Below are positions 9,480 to 18,469 of a DNA stretch of 64,000 nucleotides, piece by piece (the stretch's first letter is position 1; each line of letters begins with the position of its first letter). The DNA is from JBEKHT01 sp049511715. GTDB taxonomy: Bacteria; Chloroflexota; Anaerolineae; Anaerolineales; RBG-16-64-43. A program made the translations under genes and the position numbers. A model generated the notes under the pieces. The model made no database searches and had not been told where the DNA came from. It saw only the letters and a list, made by a program, of their open reading frames with translations. The stretch covers positions 123,922-187,921 of the forward strand of contig JBEKXU010000001.1 of the NCBI GenBank assembly GCA_049511715.1. The letters are read 5' to 3'.

Positions 9480-10783
9480 CGAACGTGCTCTTTCACCGCG
9501 GGCTCGGGCTGGGTGTCCAGTCGCTGGACGATCCTGGAACGCGCCTCCTCCGGCAGGAGCAGTTGCGCCAGATGGAAATCCTCGTTCGCCAGACGCAGCA
9601 GGAGCTCCGCCGGAGAGAGGTCGTCATTCAGCTGGTAGATGCACTCTTTGAAGCGGGCCGTGATCTGGCGGGCGGTCTGCTCGTCAACCTCAAAATAATG
9701 GATCTCGTGCAGGAAATAGTGGACCACGTTCCAGCCCGAGAAGGGCCCTAGAAGGATGTCCCGTTCGCTCACCCCAAAGAGTTCGAGCGGGTGGGCTTCA
9801 TACGTGCTGGCATCATTGAGGACAGCCCCCTGGTGGACGCCGGCGGTATGGGTTCGGTTGGTCAGGCTGATGGGCTCTTTGGGAGGAACCAGGGTGCGCA
9901 GTTTGTCGGCGGCCAGGACGTTGATCGGGTAGGAGCCGCGCAGATGGTATCCCTCCAGGCGGTCATAGTCCTGCTCCACGAATAGGTTGAAGAGCAGGGC
10001 GGTTGTGGAGGTGATTCCCGACCGCTCCCCAATGCCCAGAAGCGTGGTGTCCACGTACTGGGCTCCGGCGCGCACGGCCTCCAGGGCATTGGCCGCCGAA
10101 AGGCCACGGTCATCGTGGAAGTGGATCTCCAGGGCCTTCGTGGGGTACCGCTCCCGAAGGCTCTGCACCAGCAGGTAGGCCAGGCTGGGGCTCGCAGTTC
10201 CGACGCTGTCGGGAACTCCTAGCCGGTCGACGTATTCCGCCAGCGCATCGTAGACCCGGAAAAGGTCTTCGCGGCGCGTCCGAAAAGCGTCCTCCGCGCT
10301 GAACCGAAGGATCAGCTGGGGGTGGTTGCGACGCAGGTCCTCCAGCAGCGTCCGGGCCCGCCGCACGACCTCCTCCAGGCTCTGGCCGTGGTTATACAGG
10401 CAGGCCTGGGGCGAAGTTCCCATGTACAGGTTCAGCCCGTCAAACCCGGCCTCGATCGCCCCCTCCACGTCGCGCGGGTGACAGCGGACGTGCGCCAGGA
10501 GGAAGGTGTATCCCTTCTGGGTGACCAGGTCCGTGCGCGCCTCGCGCAGGGCCTCAAGGTCCTCCGCCTCCTGACCGCTGACCACCGGGGCAAAGAGTTC
10601 GACGAACTTCACCCCGTAGAGGATCAGCGCCCGCAGGAGTTCAACCTTGTCCGCCCGGTTCAGGAAGTACTTGTGGTGGTCGTGAAGAAGGGAGGTCTGC
10701 TGGCCCTCGCGCAAGGTGCAGTCGATGATTTCCAAAGGGCGAGGGGCGAAATGATGATAGGGGTCGTCCGACTCGATGTTCAT
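9476..10783 (-). CDS. Homocitrate synthase
   Basis: A 435-residue TIM-barrel condensing enzyme of the DRE-TIM (HMGL-like) family, joining acetyl-CoA to 2-oxoglutarate as the first step of the alpha-aminoadipate route. The entry motif IIDCTLREGQQ is at residue 19, the metal-binding block EIHFHDDRGLSAANALEAV near 220 and the GIGERSGITSTTAL loop near 250, with HTAGVHQGAVL near 312 supplying the later catalytic histidine. It is longer than the Thermus enzyme (about 376 residues), with extra C-terminal sequence where regulatory sites may lie. ATG 10783 overlaps the lysJ stop by 4 bp. Isopropylmalate synthase is the main alternative, but the operon context makes this unlikely. Confidence 0.92.
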   Translation of the reverse strand: MNIESDDPYHHFAPRPLEIIDCTLREGQQTSLLHDHHKYFLNRADKVELLRALILYGVKFVELFAPVVSGQEAEDLEALREARTDLVTQKGYTFLLAHVRCHPRDVEGAIEAGFDGLNLYMGTSPQACLYNHGQSLEEVVRRARTLLEDLRRNHPQLILRFSAEDAFRTRREDLFRVYDALAEYVDRLGVPDSVGTASPSLAYLLVQSLRERYPTKALEIHFHDDRGLSAANALEAVRAGAQYVDTTLLGIGERSGITSTTALLFNLFVEQDYDRLEGYHLRGSYPINVLAADKLRTLVPPKEPISLTNRTHTAGVHQGAVLNDASTYEAHPLELFGVSERDILLGPFSGWNVVHYFLHEIHYFEVDEQTARQITARFKECIYQLNDDLSPAELLLRLANEDFHLAQLLLPEEARSRIVQRLDTQPEPAVKEHVR

Positions 10784-11964
10784 TCTGCAACGCCCGCCGT
10801 GGCGCGCACGGGCTCCGCCAGAACCGCGCCCACGGCATCCACCACGCGGTCCAGCTGCTCCTGGCTGATAACCAGGGGGGGAAGGAAGCGCAGCACGTTC
10901 AGCCCGGCGTTCAGCGCAAGGACCCCATGATCCATGAGCCCGGAAAGGTACGGAGCCACCTTGGTTCGCAGCTCGACCCCGACCAGGAGGCCCAGCCCGC
11001 GCACCTCGCGGATCTGGGGGGAGGGCAGTTCGCGCAGCCGGGCCATCAGGTAGGCTCCGCTCTCCGCGGCCCGGCCGGGCAGGTTAAGCCGCTCCATCTC
11101 CGCCAGTGCGGCCAGCGAGGCGGCGCAGGACAGCGGATTGCCTCCGAAGGTCGACCCGTGCACGTGCCCGGGAAGGAGGCCGACGCGTTCGCCGATCAGG
11201 AGCGCGCCCATCGGCACCCCGCCGGCAATGGACTTGGCGACGCAAAGCAGGTCGGGCTGCAGCCCCTGATGCTGGAAGGCAAACATCTTCCCCGTGCGGC
11301 CGAAACCCGTTTGTACCTCGTCCACGATCAGCAGGGCGCCGCGCTCGCGGCACAATGCCTGGGCACCGCCCAGGAATTCGGGCGTTCCCAGGTACACGCC
11401 GCCTTCCCCCTGGACGACCTCCAGGATGACCGCTGCGGTCTGATCGGTGACCGCCTGGCCCAGGGCTTCGAGATTGTTGTATGGGACGTGGCGGAAGCCC
11501 GGCACGAGAGGCAGGAACGGATCGCGGTAGGCCTTGTTCCAGGTCGCCGACAGCGCGCCCATGGTCCGGCCGTGGAACCCGCGCATCGCCGCCACGATCT
11601 CGGTGCGGCGGGTGGCTAGTCGCGCAAATTTGAACGCGGACTCGACGGCTTCGGTCCCCGAGTTGCACAGGTACACGCGCGGCAACCCGGCCAGCTCGCA
11701 CAGCCGGGCCATCAGCTTGGCCCGCTGGGGGTTGTGCAGGATCTCCGGGCAGGAGACCAGGTCGCGGGCCTGCGCCGCCAGCGCCGCCGCGACCGCCTCG
11801 TTTCCGTGGCCCAGGTTGGCCGCTCCCTGGCCCCCGACGCAGTCCACGAATTCCCGTCCGGAATCGTCCCAGAGCAGCGCGCCCTCCCCCCGCACGATCA
11901 TCACTCCCCGTTTGGTATACACCCCGCAGGAATGGGCGTCTTCCAGTGCGAAAAAGTCGGTCAC
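10780..11964 (-). CDS. lysJ: [LysW]-aminoadipate-semialdehyde transaminase LysJ
   Basis: Class-III PLP aminotransferase, 394 residues. It transfers an amino group, normally from glutamate, to the LysW-bound semialdehyde to give LysW-lysine. The PLP lysine is Lys244 in CVAKSIAGG. IVDEVQTGFGRTG near 213 carries the ring-stacking aspartate, and CNSGTEAVESAFK near 100 binds phosphate. The start is GTG at 11964 with GGGAGG upstream. Close relatives are acetylornithine aminotransferases (ArgD), and the enzyme may serve both pathways. The lysine operon location decides the name. Confidence 0.92.
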   Translation of the reverse strand: MTDFFALEDAHSCGVYTKRGVMIVRGEGALLWDDSGREFVDCVGGQGAANLGHGNEAVAAALAAQARDLVSCPEILHNPQRAKLMARLCELAGLPRVYLCNSGTEAVESAFKFARLATRRTEIVAAMRGFHGRTMGALSATWNKAYRDPFLPLVPGFRHVPYNNLEALGQAVTDQTAAVILEVVQGEGGVYLGTPEFLGGAQALCRERGALLIVDEVQTGFGRTGKMFAFQHQGLQPDLLCVAKSIAGGVPMGALLIGERVGLLPGHVHGSTFGGNPLSCAASLAALAEMERLNLPGRAAESGAYLMARLRELPSPQIREVRGLGLLVGVELRTKVAPYLSGLMDHGVLALNAGLNVLRFLPPLVISQEQLDRVVDAVGAVLAEPVRATAGVAE

Positions 11965-12164
11965 TGTCCCTCCCGCCGAACGACCTTAAGGTACATGGGT
12001 TACCCCCGGGAATTCCTCCGGCCGTTTTTCACCCGCCATTTCGCCTATCGGAGCATGGGCATGTGTGGGCTTTCTTCGGATCAGCTGCCCCGCGCCAGCG
12101 AGGCCATCCGGCTCGCTTTGCCCAGGCTTGCTCTCCCAGGGCCTTGCTTTGACAAGGAAGGTTC

Positions 12165-13091
12165 TCAACTTTGGACGCCGATTGCCGCCGAGGGCTGGGG
12201 CATTCGTTCCAGGTCCGCGGCTGGCGCCTGGGAAGCCCCTCCTTGCTTCCCCACTTCGACGGCGAAGTCCACCAGCAGGCCCGCGAGGTCCACCCCCGTG
12301 ACGGGGACTGTGGTATGGAACTCCATGGTGTGGTTGATTTCATCGACCAGATAGCCGCGCTTGGGATCCTCGAACACATCAATCGCCAGCGCCCCGCCGC
12401 CCACCGCGCGGGCGGCCGCCCGGCAGAGCCGCTCCAGATCCTTGTTCACGGGGCAGACTTCACCCTGCCCGCCGCGGGCCGTGTTGGTGATCCAGTGAGG
12501 GGAGTTGCGGAAGATCGCGGTGACCGTGCGGTCGCCGATCACAAAGGCCCGGATGTCCCGGCCGGGTTTGGGGATGAATTCCTGGATGTAGTAGATGTTG
12601 TGCTGGTAGGAGCCCAGGGTCTCCTTGTGCTCAAGGATTGCCTCCGCGGCATCGCGGTCGTTGATCTTGGAAAGCAGGCGCCCCCAGGATCCGACGACCG
12701 GCTTGAGGACAACCGGATAGCCGAACTCCTCGATCGCCTGGAGGGCGGACTCCGGCGTAAAGGCGATGCGCACGTGGGGCTGTGGAATCCCGGCCCGCGC
12801 AAGGGCCGCCGAGGTGGCCAGCTTGTCGCCGCAAACCGCGGAAACCGCAGCCGAATTTACCGTGGGGACCCCCAGGGCATTCAGGGCCTGCGCCGCATAC
12901 AGGCCACGCCCGAACGCGATGCTTCGAATCAGGACGACGTCGAATCGCTTCCACTCATTGGTCCCTGGGTCCAGGTCGAAGGTAGCCACCCCATCGTCCA
13001 GCCGTTCATAATTAAGCTGGCGAGCCTCCAGGGCAGCCATCAGCCACTTTTCTTCCACCCGCAGGCGCGACATGAGCAGCCCAATTCTCAC
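12165..13091 (-). CDS. lysX: Alpha-aminoadipate--LysW ligase LysX
   Basis: ATP-grasp ligase of the RimK family, 308 residues. It couples the alpha-amino group of aminoadipate to the C-terminal glutamate of LysW, protecting it during later steps. The ATP-grasp blocks are FGYPVVLKPVVGSWG near residue 130, YIQEFIPKPGRDIRAFVIG near 175 and VDEINHTMEFH near 265. SPHWITNTARGGQ near 205 lies in the substrate-side loop. The start is GTG at 13091 with a good AGGAGG site. About 25 C-terminal residues look unstructured. It follows lysW by 116 bp and is separated from lysJ by 200 bp in which I see nothing. Confidence 0.92.
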   Translation of the reverse strand: MRIGLLMSRLRVEEKWLMAALEARQLNYERLDDGVATFDLDPGTNEWKRFDVVLIRSIAFGRGLYAAQALNALGVPTVNSAAVSAVCGDKLATSAALARAGIPQPHVRIAFTPESALQAIEEFGYPVVLKPVVGSWGRLLSKINDRDAAEAILEHKETLGSYQHNIYYIQEFIPKPGRDIRAFVIGDRTVTAIFRNSPHWITNTARGGQGEVCPVNKDLERLCRAAARAVGGGALAIDVFEDPKRGYLVDEINHTMEFHTTVPVTGVDLAGLLVDFAVEVGKQGGASQAPAADLERMPQPSAAIGVQS

Positions 13092-13207
13092 CGTGTCCTC
13101 CTATTTGGCCCCCGAGCGCCCGCCCGGGGACGGGAGGCCGCCCGGCCGGATCTCCGGGCGATCCGTCAAGATCCCAGCGCGGCTGGCCGAAAGTCGCGGG
13201 GCCGCCG

Positions 13208-13387
13208 CTACTCTCCCCAGTCCTCCTCCTCGCGAGGAGCCAGGGCCACCGCCAGGGGCTCGAGGGCGCGAACCTCCAGCTCGGCCCCGCAATCGGGACA
13301 CACGAGGATTTCCCCCAGCTGGAGGGGATCTATTGCCTTCACTTCGGCTTCACACTCAGGGCATACGGCGCTCACGGTTCTCTCCAT
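13208..13387 (-). CDS. lysW: Lysine biosynthesis carrier protein LysW
   Basis: A 59-residue acidic protein, easily overlooked because of its size. It has two CxxC pairs (CPEC at 9-12 and CPDC at 30-33) that should bind one zinc ion, and it ends in EEEDWGE. The terminal Glu-x-Trp-Gly-Glu signature is the site to which LysX attaches aminoadipate, and the intermediates stay bound to it through LysZ, LysY and LysJ until LysK releases lysine. As first gene of the operon it sits just behind the long regulated leader. The high glutamate content fits its role of presenting a negative surface to the basic partner enzymes. Confidence 0.96.
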   Translation of the reverse strand: MERTVSAVCPECEAEVKAIDPLQLGEILVCPDCGAELEVRALEPLAVALAPREEEDWGE

Positions 13388-13548
13388 TTATCTTTTGGCC
13401 AGGGCGCTCCGGACCTGATCCCCGCATCTTCTGCGTGTCAGCCAGCCTCCCCGGCCATCGTGCGGGGCCGATAGGTCCCGCTCCAGGAAAAACGCTATCC
13501 GATCGGTCTCCCCTCCGATGGCTCGGGCCGGGAGTTCTTAAAAGAAGA

Positions 13549-13574
13549 GCGCCCTCCAAATTCCGGGAGGGCAC
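13549..13574 (-). terminator. Intrinsic-terminator-like hairpin in the lysW leader (putative attenuator)
   Basis: On the minus strand GCCCTCC (13572-13566) pairs with GGAGGGC (13557-13551), extended by one wobble pair and one G-C pair to a 9-bp stem with an 8-nt loop. The stem is followed by a pyrimidine-rich GCTCTTCTTTT tail. It lies 160 bp before lysW and after the promoter, so it would act as a premature terminator. An alternative pairing of GGCA and GGGGG at 13605-13617 with TGCC and CTCCC at 13573-13565 would disrupt it. The pairing is seen in sequence, but the regulatory role is inferred. Confidence 0.5.
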
Positions 13575-13608
13575 TCATGAACCTAGCTCGTGCTAATCCT
13601 CGTCTGCC

Positions 13609-13704
13609 TTATCCCCCTAGTCCAGGCAAGCGGGCCCGTCCCGGCTGGTGCGCAACAGCTGGTGTACGGTTTGCGCCGCCTGATAGCAAGAGGTCGAAAG
13701 CCAT
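13609..13704 (-). CDS. Putative 31-residue leader peptide upstream of lysW
   Basis: A short frame starts at ATG 13704, about 25 nt downstream of the predicted transcription start, with GAGGTAAGG as ribosome site. It encodes MAFDLLLSGG followed by a Pro/Arg/Gly-rich tail and ends with TAA at 13609. The stop codon lies inside the sequence that could form an antiterminator with the downstream hairpin, which is the geometry of translation-coupled attenuation. It contains no lysine codons, but has three consecutive leucine codons and several Pro, Arg and Gly codons. Whether it is translated is unknown. It may instead be part of a structured RNA leader. Confidence 0.35.
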   Translation of the reverse strand: MAFDLLLSGGANRTPAVAHQPGRARLPGLGG

Positions 13705-13735
13705 CCCTTACCTCGCTTCCCCTTTATTGTGCGTC

Positions 13736-13763
13736 AATATAGCACATGAATCGCGTCTGTCAA
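13736..13763 (-). promoter_or_regulatory. Sigma-70-type promoter of the lysine operon
   Basis: Minus strand: -35 TTGACA at 13763-13758 (perfect), 16-bp spacer, -10 TATATT at 13741-13736 (5 of 6). Predicted start of transcription is near 13729, giving a leader of about 340 nt before lysW. Confidence 0.7.
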
Positions 13764-13765
13764 TA

Positions 13766-14282
13766 GGCAATTTGCAGTTGGAGGGCAAGTGGGGAGGGGC
13801 CAGATATGGGGGTCAGCTCCAGCTGACTCCAGCGACCAGTCAACCGGAGCCTGCAAGCTCACCGCGCCGGGAGCGGACGCGCAAGTTGGCCAACGGATGC
13901 CCAGGGGCGATCCATGATCTGCGCCACGAGCAGAGCCAGGGCTCGAGGCGATGATCCGCAGGTTCTGCGGCCAAGATCCAACGTCACATGCGGGTGCGCT
14001 TGGCTGTTATTCGTGGGATTGGGGGGCGCATAAGCTTCTGAAGGGTGATAAGCTGCACAATCATCGGATCCGGTCCGGCGGCTCAAATTGGGAGGGATCG
14101 ACCTCGGCTTCGATACCTTCACGTGCTGGCGAACCTGAAGAGGACGGGATGGATTGGCAGACCAAGCAAATTGAGGCTGTCAGTCTATGGACCCTCGAGG
14201 ACCTGCCTGGGCTGACCATCTCACATTTGCTCAGCTAACGGCATGAGCATTTGGAGGCTTATCCAGTGCCTTTGGGGCGCGG
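13766..14282. other. Non-coding stretch between divergent transcription units
   Basis: Apart from the lysine promoter at its left edge I see no supported gene or clear structure. A 95-codon plus-strand frame (13951-14238) has no recognisable pattern. Confidence 0.4.
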
Positions 14283-15026
14283 ATGACGATGCGGAACTGG
14301 CTCACCTCAGGAAAACTAATCACTGCGATCGGGGCCTGGCTCCTCCTTTCGACCACCGCCGTTGTGGCAATCGCGTTGATTGGCGCGAGGCCGCGCACCC
14401 GGGCGGAAATCCTGATGGGAGGAGGTCTAGTCCTCCTCTGGGTATTCTGTGGGGGCTTTCTGATGCGGTTGGCCCGCGATCGGATCCGCGAAGTTGTTGC
14501 GGCCATCCGGCTGGACTGGCGGGTCAAGTTCGTGCTTTTCGCCACTTTGCTCGCATTGATCGAGGAGGCGATTGCTACCGGCATGACCAACTTGGCCCCG
14601 CTCTTTGGGGTCCCGGTGGGGGCCGCCTATATCACCGCCTCGGCGAACTACCTCAAGGTGATTGGTCTGCACAGCGTGGTGGTCTTCGTTCCCATGTTCA
14701 TCGGCTGGGCTTTCCTGCTCGGCCGGCTGGATTTTTCTCCCAACGCGGTGTTTCTCCTCTTTGGCCTCACCGGGGTGACGTCGGAAGCAAGCTTGAGCGG
14801 CTGGCAGGCATTCGCCGAGATTGGCATGTGGATCTTCATCTACGGATTGATGGTGTACCTGCCGGCATACTGCATTCCTGGGGAGCGAGCCGCGAGCCGG
14901 CCGCGCTGGTGGCAGTATGGAATCGCGGTTTTTGTCCCGGTGCTGTTTGCGATACCGGTCGCTGTGGTCATTGGAATCCTCCACCCGGCGCGAGTCGATT
15001 TTCCGCCAATTCCTCCTGGGACCTGA
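14283..15026 (+). CDS. Multi-pass membrane protein of unknown function
   Basis: A 247-residue hydrophobic protein with about six to seven transmembrane segments (roughly residues 10-35, 43-65, 82-103, 122-145, 150-175, 180-200 and 217-240). A charged loop after segment 2 reads RLARDRIREVV. Between segments 3 and 4 lies ALIEEAIATG, where an EE pair sits at a membrane edge. This faintly recalls CPBP-type intramembrane proteases, but the later catalytic histidine motifs are not convincing. ATG 14283 or 14289 may be the start; both have weak ribosome sites. No neighbouring gene suggests a role. I do not recognise the family. Confidence 0.65.
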   Translation: MTMRNWLTSGKLITAIGAWLLLSTTAVVAIALIGARPRTRAEILMGGGLVLLWVFCGGFLMRLARDRIREVVAAIRLDWRVKFVLFATLLALIEEAIATGMTNLAPLFGVPVGAAYITASANYLKVIGLHSVVVFVPMFIGWAFLLGRLDFSPNAVFLLFGLTGVTSEASLSGWQAFAEIGMWIFIYGLMVYLPAYCIPGERAASRPRWWQYGIAVFVPVLFAIPVAVVIGILHPARVDFPPIPPGT

Positions 15027-15573
15027 CGCACGGAATTCTCGGCGGACTCCCCATCGGTCGAGGCGCAAGAGCGAGAGGGGCCCGACCGGCTCCGGGCGAA
15101 GCACGGCCAGGGGAAAGATTAGCTGACCTCGAAGGAGTTGTGGCGGGCTAAGCGCTGGCATCCTGGAGTGGGGGGAAAGGGCCGAGTCTCCACCAGATTG
15201 GCCAGAGATTACCTGACGTGGATTGAAGCAACATCGCTTGTTCGCTCAACGGCCTCTTTATTGAGAAAAGTAACGAACAAGAGTGCCGGATACTCGTTGT
15301 GTTGGAGGGTCTCCGGAGGACATCCCTGCGACGGCTGGGATTTTCGGGTCTTGCTATACTCCCGCGATGGGCGGCCGTGTCGTCGTTGTGGCTCCCATGG
15401 GGTGCCCCCGCCTCGCGCGGAGTCGGGATGCGTTTGACGACCGTTGAGCAGGGAGCCGCCTGGCGATGGGATGCACTCCTCTGCTCCCGTGCCTGTAGGG
15501 CAGAGGACATCATCGTCGTGACGGCTTGAGCGGGTGAAAGCGAGACCTCTTCGTTGCGCGTCTCAGGAGAACA
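15027..15573. other. 547-bp stretch without recognisable gene
   Basis: No supported coding frame is visible. It probably carries the promoter of the MFS gene that follows, but I could not define one with confidence. Confidence 0.4.
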
Positions 15574-16722
15574 ATGGGCAGGGATCTGCGATTAGTGGCG
15601 TTTTCGATGCTGCTCTGGGGTTCTGGCGAGGGGCTGTTCCTCTATTTTCAACCGGTCTATCTTCAGCAACTGGGTGCCACGCCTCTTCAGATCGGAGTCA
15701 TTCTCGGAGTATCAGCCATAGTGCTGATGGGGGTGCACATCCCTGCCGGCATGCTGGCAGACCGGATCGGACGGAAGGAAACGATCCTGATGTCGTCCAT
15801 CATTGGGATCCTGGCTGCCTGGGGGATGTTTGCCGCAAGGTCCGTCTTGCCTTACGCTTGCGCAATGGCCGTGTATTCCGCCACGGCTCTCATTCTCGCG
15901 CCTTTATCAAGCTATGCGTCCGCGGCCAGAGGGGATTGGACCATCTCAAGGGCCTTGACCAGCATTTGGGCCGCATACACCGCTGGGGCAGTTGCCGGTC
16001 CGGTTGTGGGGGGCCTTTTGGCGCAGTCTCTGGGCTTGCGAGTCCTGTATGGGATTGGCGGGTCGATCTTCGTCTTTTCGACCGTTCTGGTGGGGCTGGT
16101 GAAGCGACAACCCGTTGAGCCAACGCGGAGCGGCGATAGTTCCTTTGCGCTCCTGCGCGACCGATCCATATGGCGCTATCTAGTGCTTTTCTTCTTCGCC
16201 ATGCTTGCCATGTACCTGGGCGTCCCTTTGACCCCGATCTACCTTCACGCTGTCCGCAGCATCCGCATTTCGCTGCTTGGAGTATTCGGCTCCCTGTCCT
16301 ACCTCGGCACTGTCGCGACCAGCCTTGTTCTGGGTAGGCTATCTCCCCGCCGATCCTTCGTCATCGCCGAGGGCATGGTGGCCGCTTCGGCGTTTCTCCT
16401 GTGGCAAGGCCGGGCGGTTCCTTTGCTGGGAACCGGTTCACTCCTGGTCGGGGCCGTTCGGACTGCCCACTTCCTGGTGGCCCCGCAAATCGATGAGATC
16501 GTCCCCCGCGGGCAGATGGGATTGGCATTTGGTGCCGCAGAAACCGCTGTGTATGCAGGAGTTGCCGTCGCCTCCCCGGTGGCGGGCCTGCTGTATGGGG
16601 TGGGGCCGGGATTGCCGCTTCTTTTGAGCGGCTGTCTGACGGTCGTGGTATTGGCGGCGACAGCTTTTGCCAGGCCAGGCCATCCCTTGGCTGAGGGGGC
16701 TGCATCACCGAAGGCAGGGTAG
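15574..16722 (+). CDS. MFS transporter
   Basis: A 382-residue membrane protein with about twelve hydrophobic segments. The loop between segments 2 and 3 has the MFS signature GMLADRIGRKE near residue 64, and segment 5 contains GAVAGPVVGGLLAQSLG near 135, the helix-5 motif of exporters. A charged linker KRQPVEPTRSGDSS around residues 178-192 divides the halves. It probably exports a small molecule or drug by proton antiport. The substrate is not predictable. It is not closely linked to other genes on its strand. Confidence 0.85.
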   Translation: MGRDLRLVAFSMLLWGSGEGLFLYFQPVYLQQLGATPLQIGVILGVSAIVLMGVHIPAGMLADRIGRKETILMSSIIGILAAWGMFAARSVLPYACAMAVYSATALILAPLSSYASAARGDWTISRALTSIWAAYTAGAVAGPVVGGLLAQSLGLRVLYGIGGSIFVFSTVLVGLVKRQPVEPTRSGDSSFALLRDRSIWRYLVLFFFAMLAMYLGVPLTPIYLHAVRSIRISLLGVFGSLSYLGTVATSLVLGRLSPRRSFVIAEGMVAASAFLLWQGRAVPLLGTGSLLVGAVRTAHFLVAPQIDEIVPRGQMGLAFGAAETAVYAGVAVASPVAGLLYGVGPGLPLLLSGCLTVVVLAATAFARPGHPLAEGAASPKAG

Positions 16723-17233
16723 TGTCAGCCTCGGGTCCAGCGTGCCGCAGAGGAAGGATTCCCAGTCGGCCTGGATCGGGCGGAGCCCAGCGGTTCTAAA
16801 GCTGGTCCCGGGCAACCGGAACAGTCATCTCTTCGCTGTCATCGGTTGGCCGGTTGACCTGGATCCCCCCATCGGGCTATTTAGGGCCAATAGGTTACTC
16901 ATCCGGATAGTATTGGCCAGACCTGTGGGAGAGGAAAAGGGACAGCCCCCAAGCATCTTGGAAATCACCAGGGCAAGTCGCCTTCCGAGCGTCGTTTCTC
17001 GCCCGCGACGATCCCTCGCGGCGCGTCCGCATGAGAGCGGGTAGGAGCCAGAACCGAGAACACGTCGGCTCCCTCTTTGCCTGCGACACGCTCTCAACGG
17101 CGACCGCCCGGAAGAGATGGATCCTTCCAGGTGAGCGTGCCTCGAATGCCTGCCGAGGTTGGATCAGGAAGGGAAGGCGCGCGGTTGGAAAGATCCTCTG
17201 CCGACTGAGGCTTAGAACTCTGTCGGGAACCAC
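16723..17233. other. Gap between convergent genes
   Basis: The 511 bp between the MFS gene and the serine dehydratase gene hold no recognisable gene. I did not find a clear U-tailed terminator. Confidence 0.4.
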
Positions 17234-18469
17234 TCAATTTCTCTGCCGATCACCTGCGAACGACCCACCCTGGCCTCGTCGCCGGTAGGCAGCAGCCAGG
17301 CCGCCGGAGGAGGTCTCTCGATACAGGGAGGGCAGGTTGTTTCCGGTTTCCCACATGACCGCTACTACTTCATCGAAGGGGACCAGGTGAATTCCATCCG
17401 TGAACAAGGCGTAGTCGGCGCAGTTAATTGCGCGGTTGGCCCCGAAAGCATTGCGTTCGATGCAGGGAATTTGAACCAGCCCGCCGACAGGATCACAGGT
17501 CAGCCCCAGGTGATGCTCGAGGGCCATGGAGGCGGAATACTCGATCTGGCGGATCGTGCCGCCCATCAGTTGCGTGGCGGCGGCCGCCGCCATCGAGCAC
17601 GCTGCGCCGACCTCGCCCTGACAGCCGACCTGGGCGCCCGAAATGGATGCATTCTGCTTGATCAGATTGCCGATCAACCCGGCGGTAGCCAGGGAATGAA
17701 GAAGTATGTCCTCGGGACACTGCAGAGTCTCGCGAAGATATCGCAGGACGGACGGCAATACGCCGCAGGAGCCGCAGGTCGGGGCGGTGACCACCTGTCC
17801 GCCGGCTGCATTTTCCTCGGAGGCGGCCAGGGCATAGGCGGATAAAAGCCCTTGCCGCTTGGAATGGTCCTGGGCATTCATGGCCTTAAGGTAAAACCCG
17901 CGGGCCTTGCGGGGCATCCCCAGATCGCCTGGCAGTGCGCCTTCCGCGGTCAGCCCCCGGTCGATCGTCTCCTCCATCGCCTGGTGGATCTCCTTCAAGA
18001 AAGGCCAGATCTCGGGCCCTTCGCGTTTCTCCACATATCGCCAGAAGACCTGGCCGCGTTCCTCGCAGTGCTCCAGGATGTCAGCGAGGGTATCCAGGTC
18101 ATACACAGATTGCCCTTGTTGTGCCGTGCCATCGCCGATGGCCCCGCCTCCCAGGCTGTAGACCTGCCAGGGAGGGGATACCTCCGCATCCGCGAAAATC
18201 GCCTCGAATTGCATGCCGTTGGGATGAAGCGGAAGAAGCTCATTCGGCTTCCAAATGATCTCCACGGGTGTGGGGGACAGCGCCTCGTTAACAGCGACAT
18301 CGGTCAAATGACCCTTGCCGATTGCTGCCAGACTTCCAAAAAGGACGACGCGGTATTTCGCTGCCGCGGGAAAACGCGCTTTGAATATCTGCGCGGCCTT
18401 GCGGGGCCCCATCGTGTGGCTGCTTGAAGGGCCATATCCAATTCGGTAAAGCTCTCGTATCGATTCCAA
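17234..18469 (-). CDS. L-serine ammonia-lyase, iron-sulfur type, beta and alpha domains in one chain
   Basis: A 411-residue enzyme deaminating L-serine to pyruvate and ammonia. The N-terminal beta domain starts with SIRELYRIGYGPSSSHTMGP, the substrate-loop signature of [4Fe-4S] serine dehydratases. The alpha domain begins near residue 195 and carries TAPTCGSCGVLPSVL near 270, GAQVGCQGEVGAACSM near 315 and IPCIERN near 370, which supply cluster cysteines. The open frame extends about 100 codons upstream without family similarity. The start was placed at TTG 18469 because GAGGAG lies 5-6 nt before it and the family N-terminus begins there. It stands alone, and a catabolic role is likely. Confidence 0.9.
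   Translation of the reverse strand: MESIRELYRIGYGPSSSHTMGPRKAAQIFKARFPAAAKYRVVLFGSLAAIGKGHLTDVAVNEALSPTPVEIIWKPNELLPLHPNGMQFEAIFADAEVSPPWQVYSLGGGAIGDGTAQQGQSVYDLDTLADILEHCEERGQVFWRYVEKREGPEIWPFLKEIHQAMEETIDRGLTAEGALPGDLGMPRKARGFYLKAMNAQDHSKRQGLLSAYALAASEENAAGGQVVTAPTCGSCGVLPSVLRYLRETLQCPEDILLHSLATAGLIGNLIKQNASISGAQVGCQGEVGAACSMAAAAATQLMGGTIRQIEYSASMALEHHLGLTCDPVGGLVQIPCIERNAFGANRAINCADYALFTDGIHLVPFDEVVAVMWETGNNLPSLYRETSSGGLAAAYRRRGQGGSFAGDRQRN

Noticed and set aside
12171..13418. A 415-codon plus-strand frame over lysX and lysW
   Set aside because: Shadow of lysX/lysW; no protein features.
13388..13729. Lysine riboswitch (L box) or T-box in the lysW leader
   Set aside because: I could not match the conserved L-box core or the T-box TGGNACC element. 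Only a uORF and a hairpin are supported. A covariance-model scan would decide.
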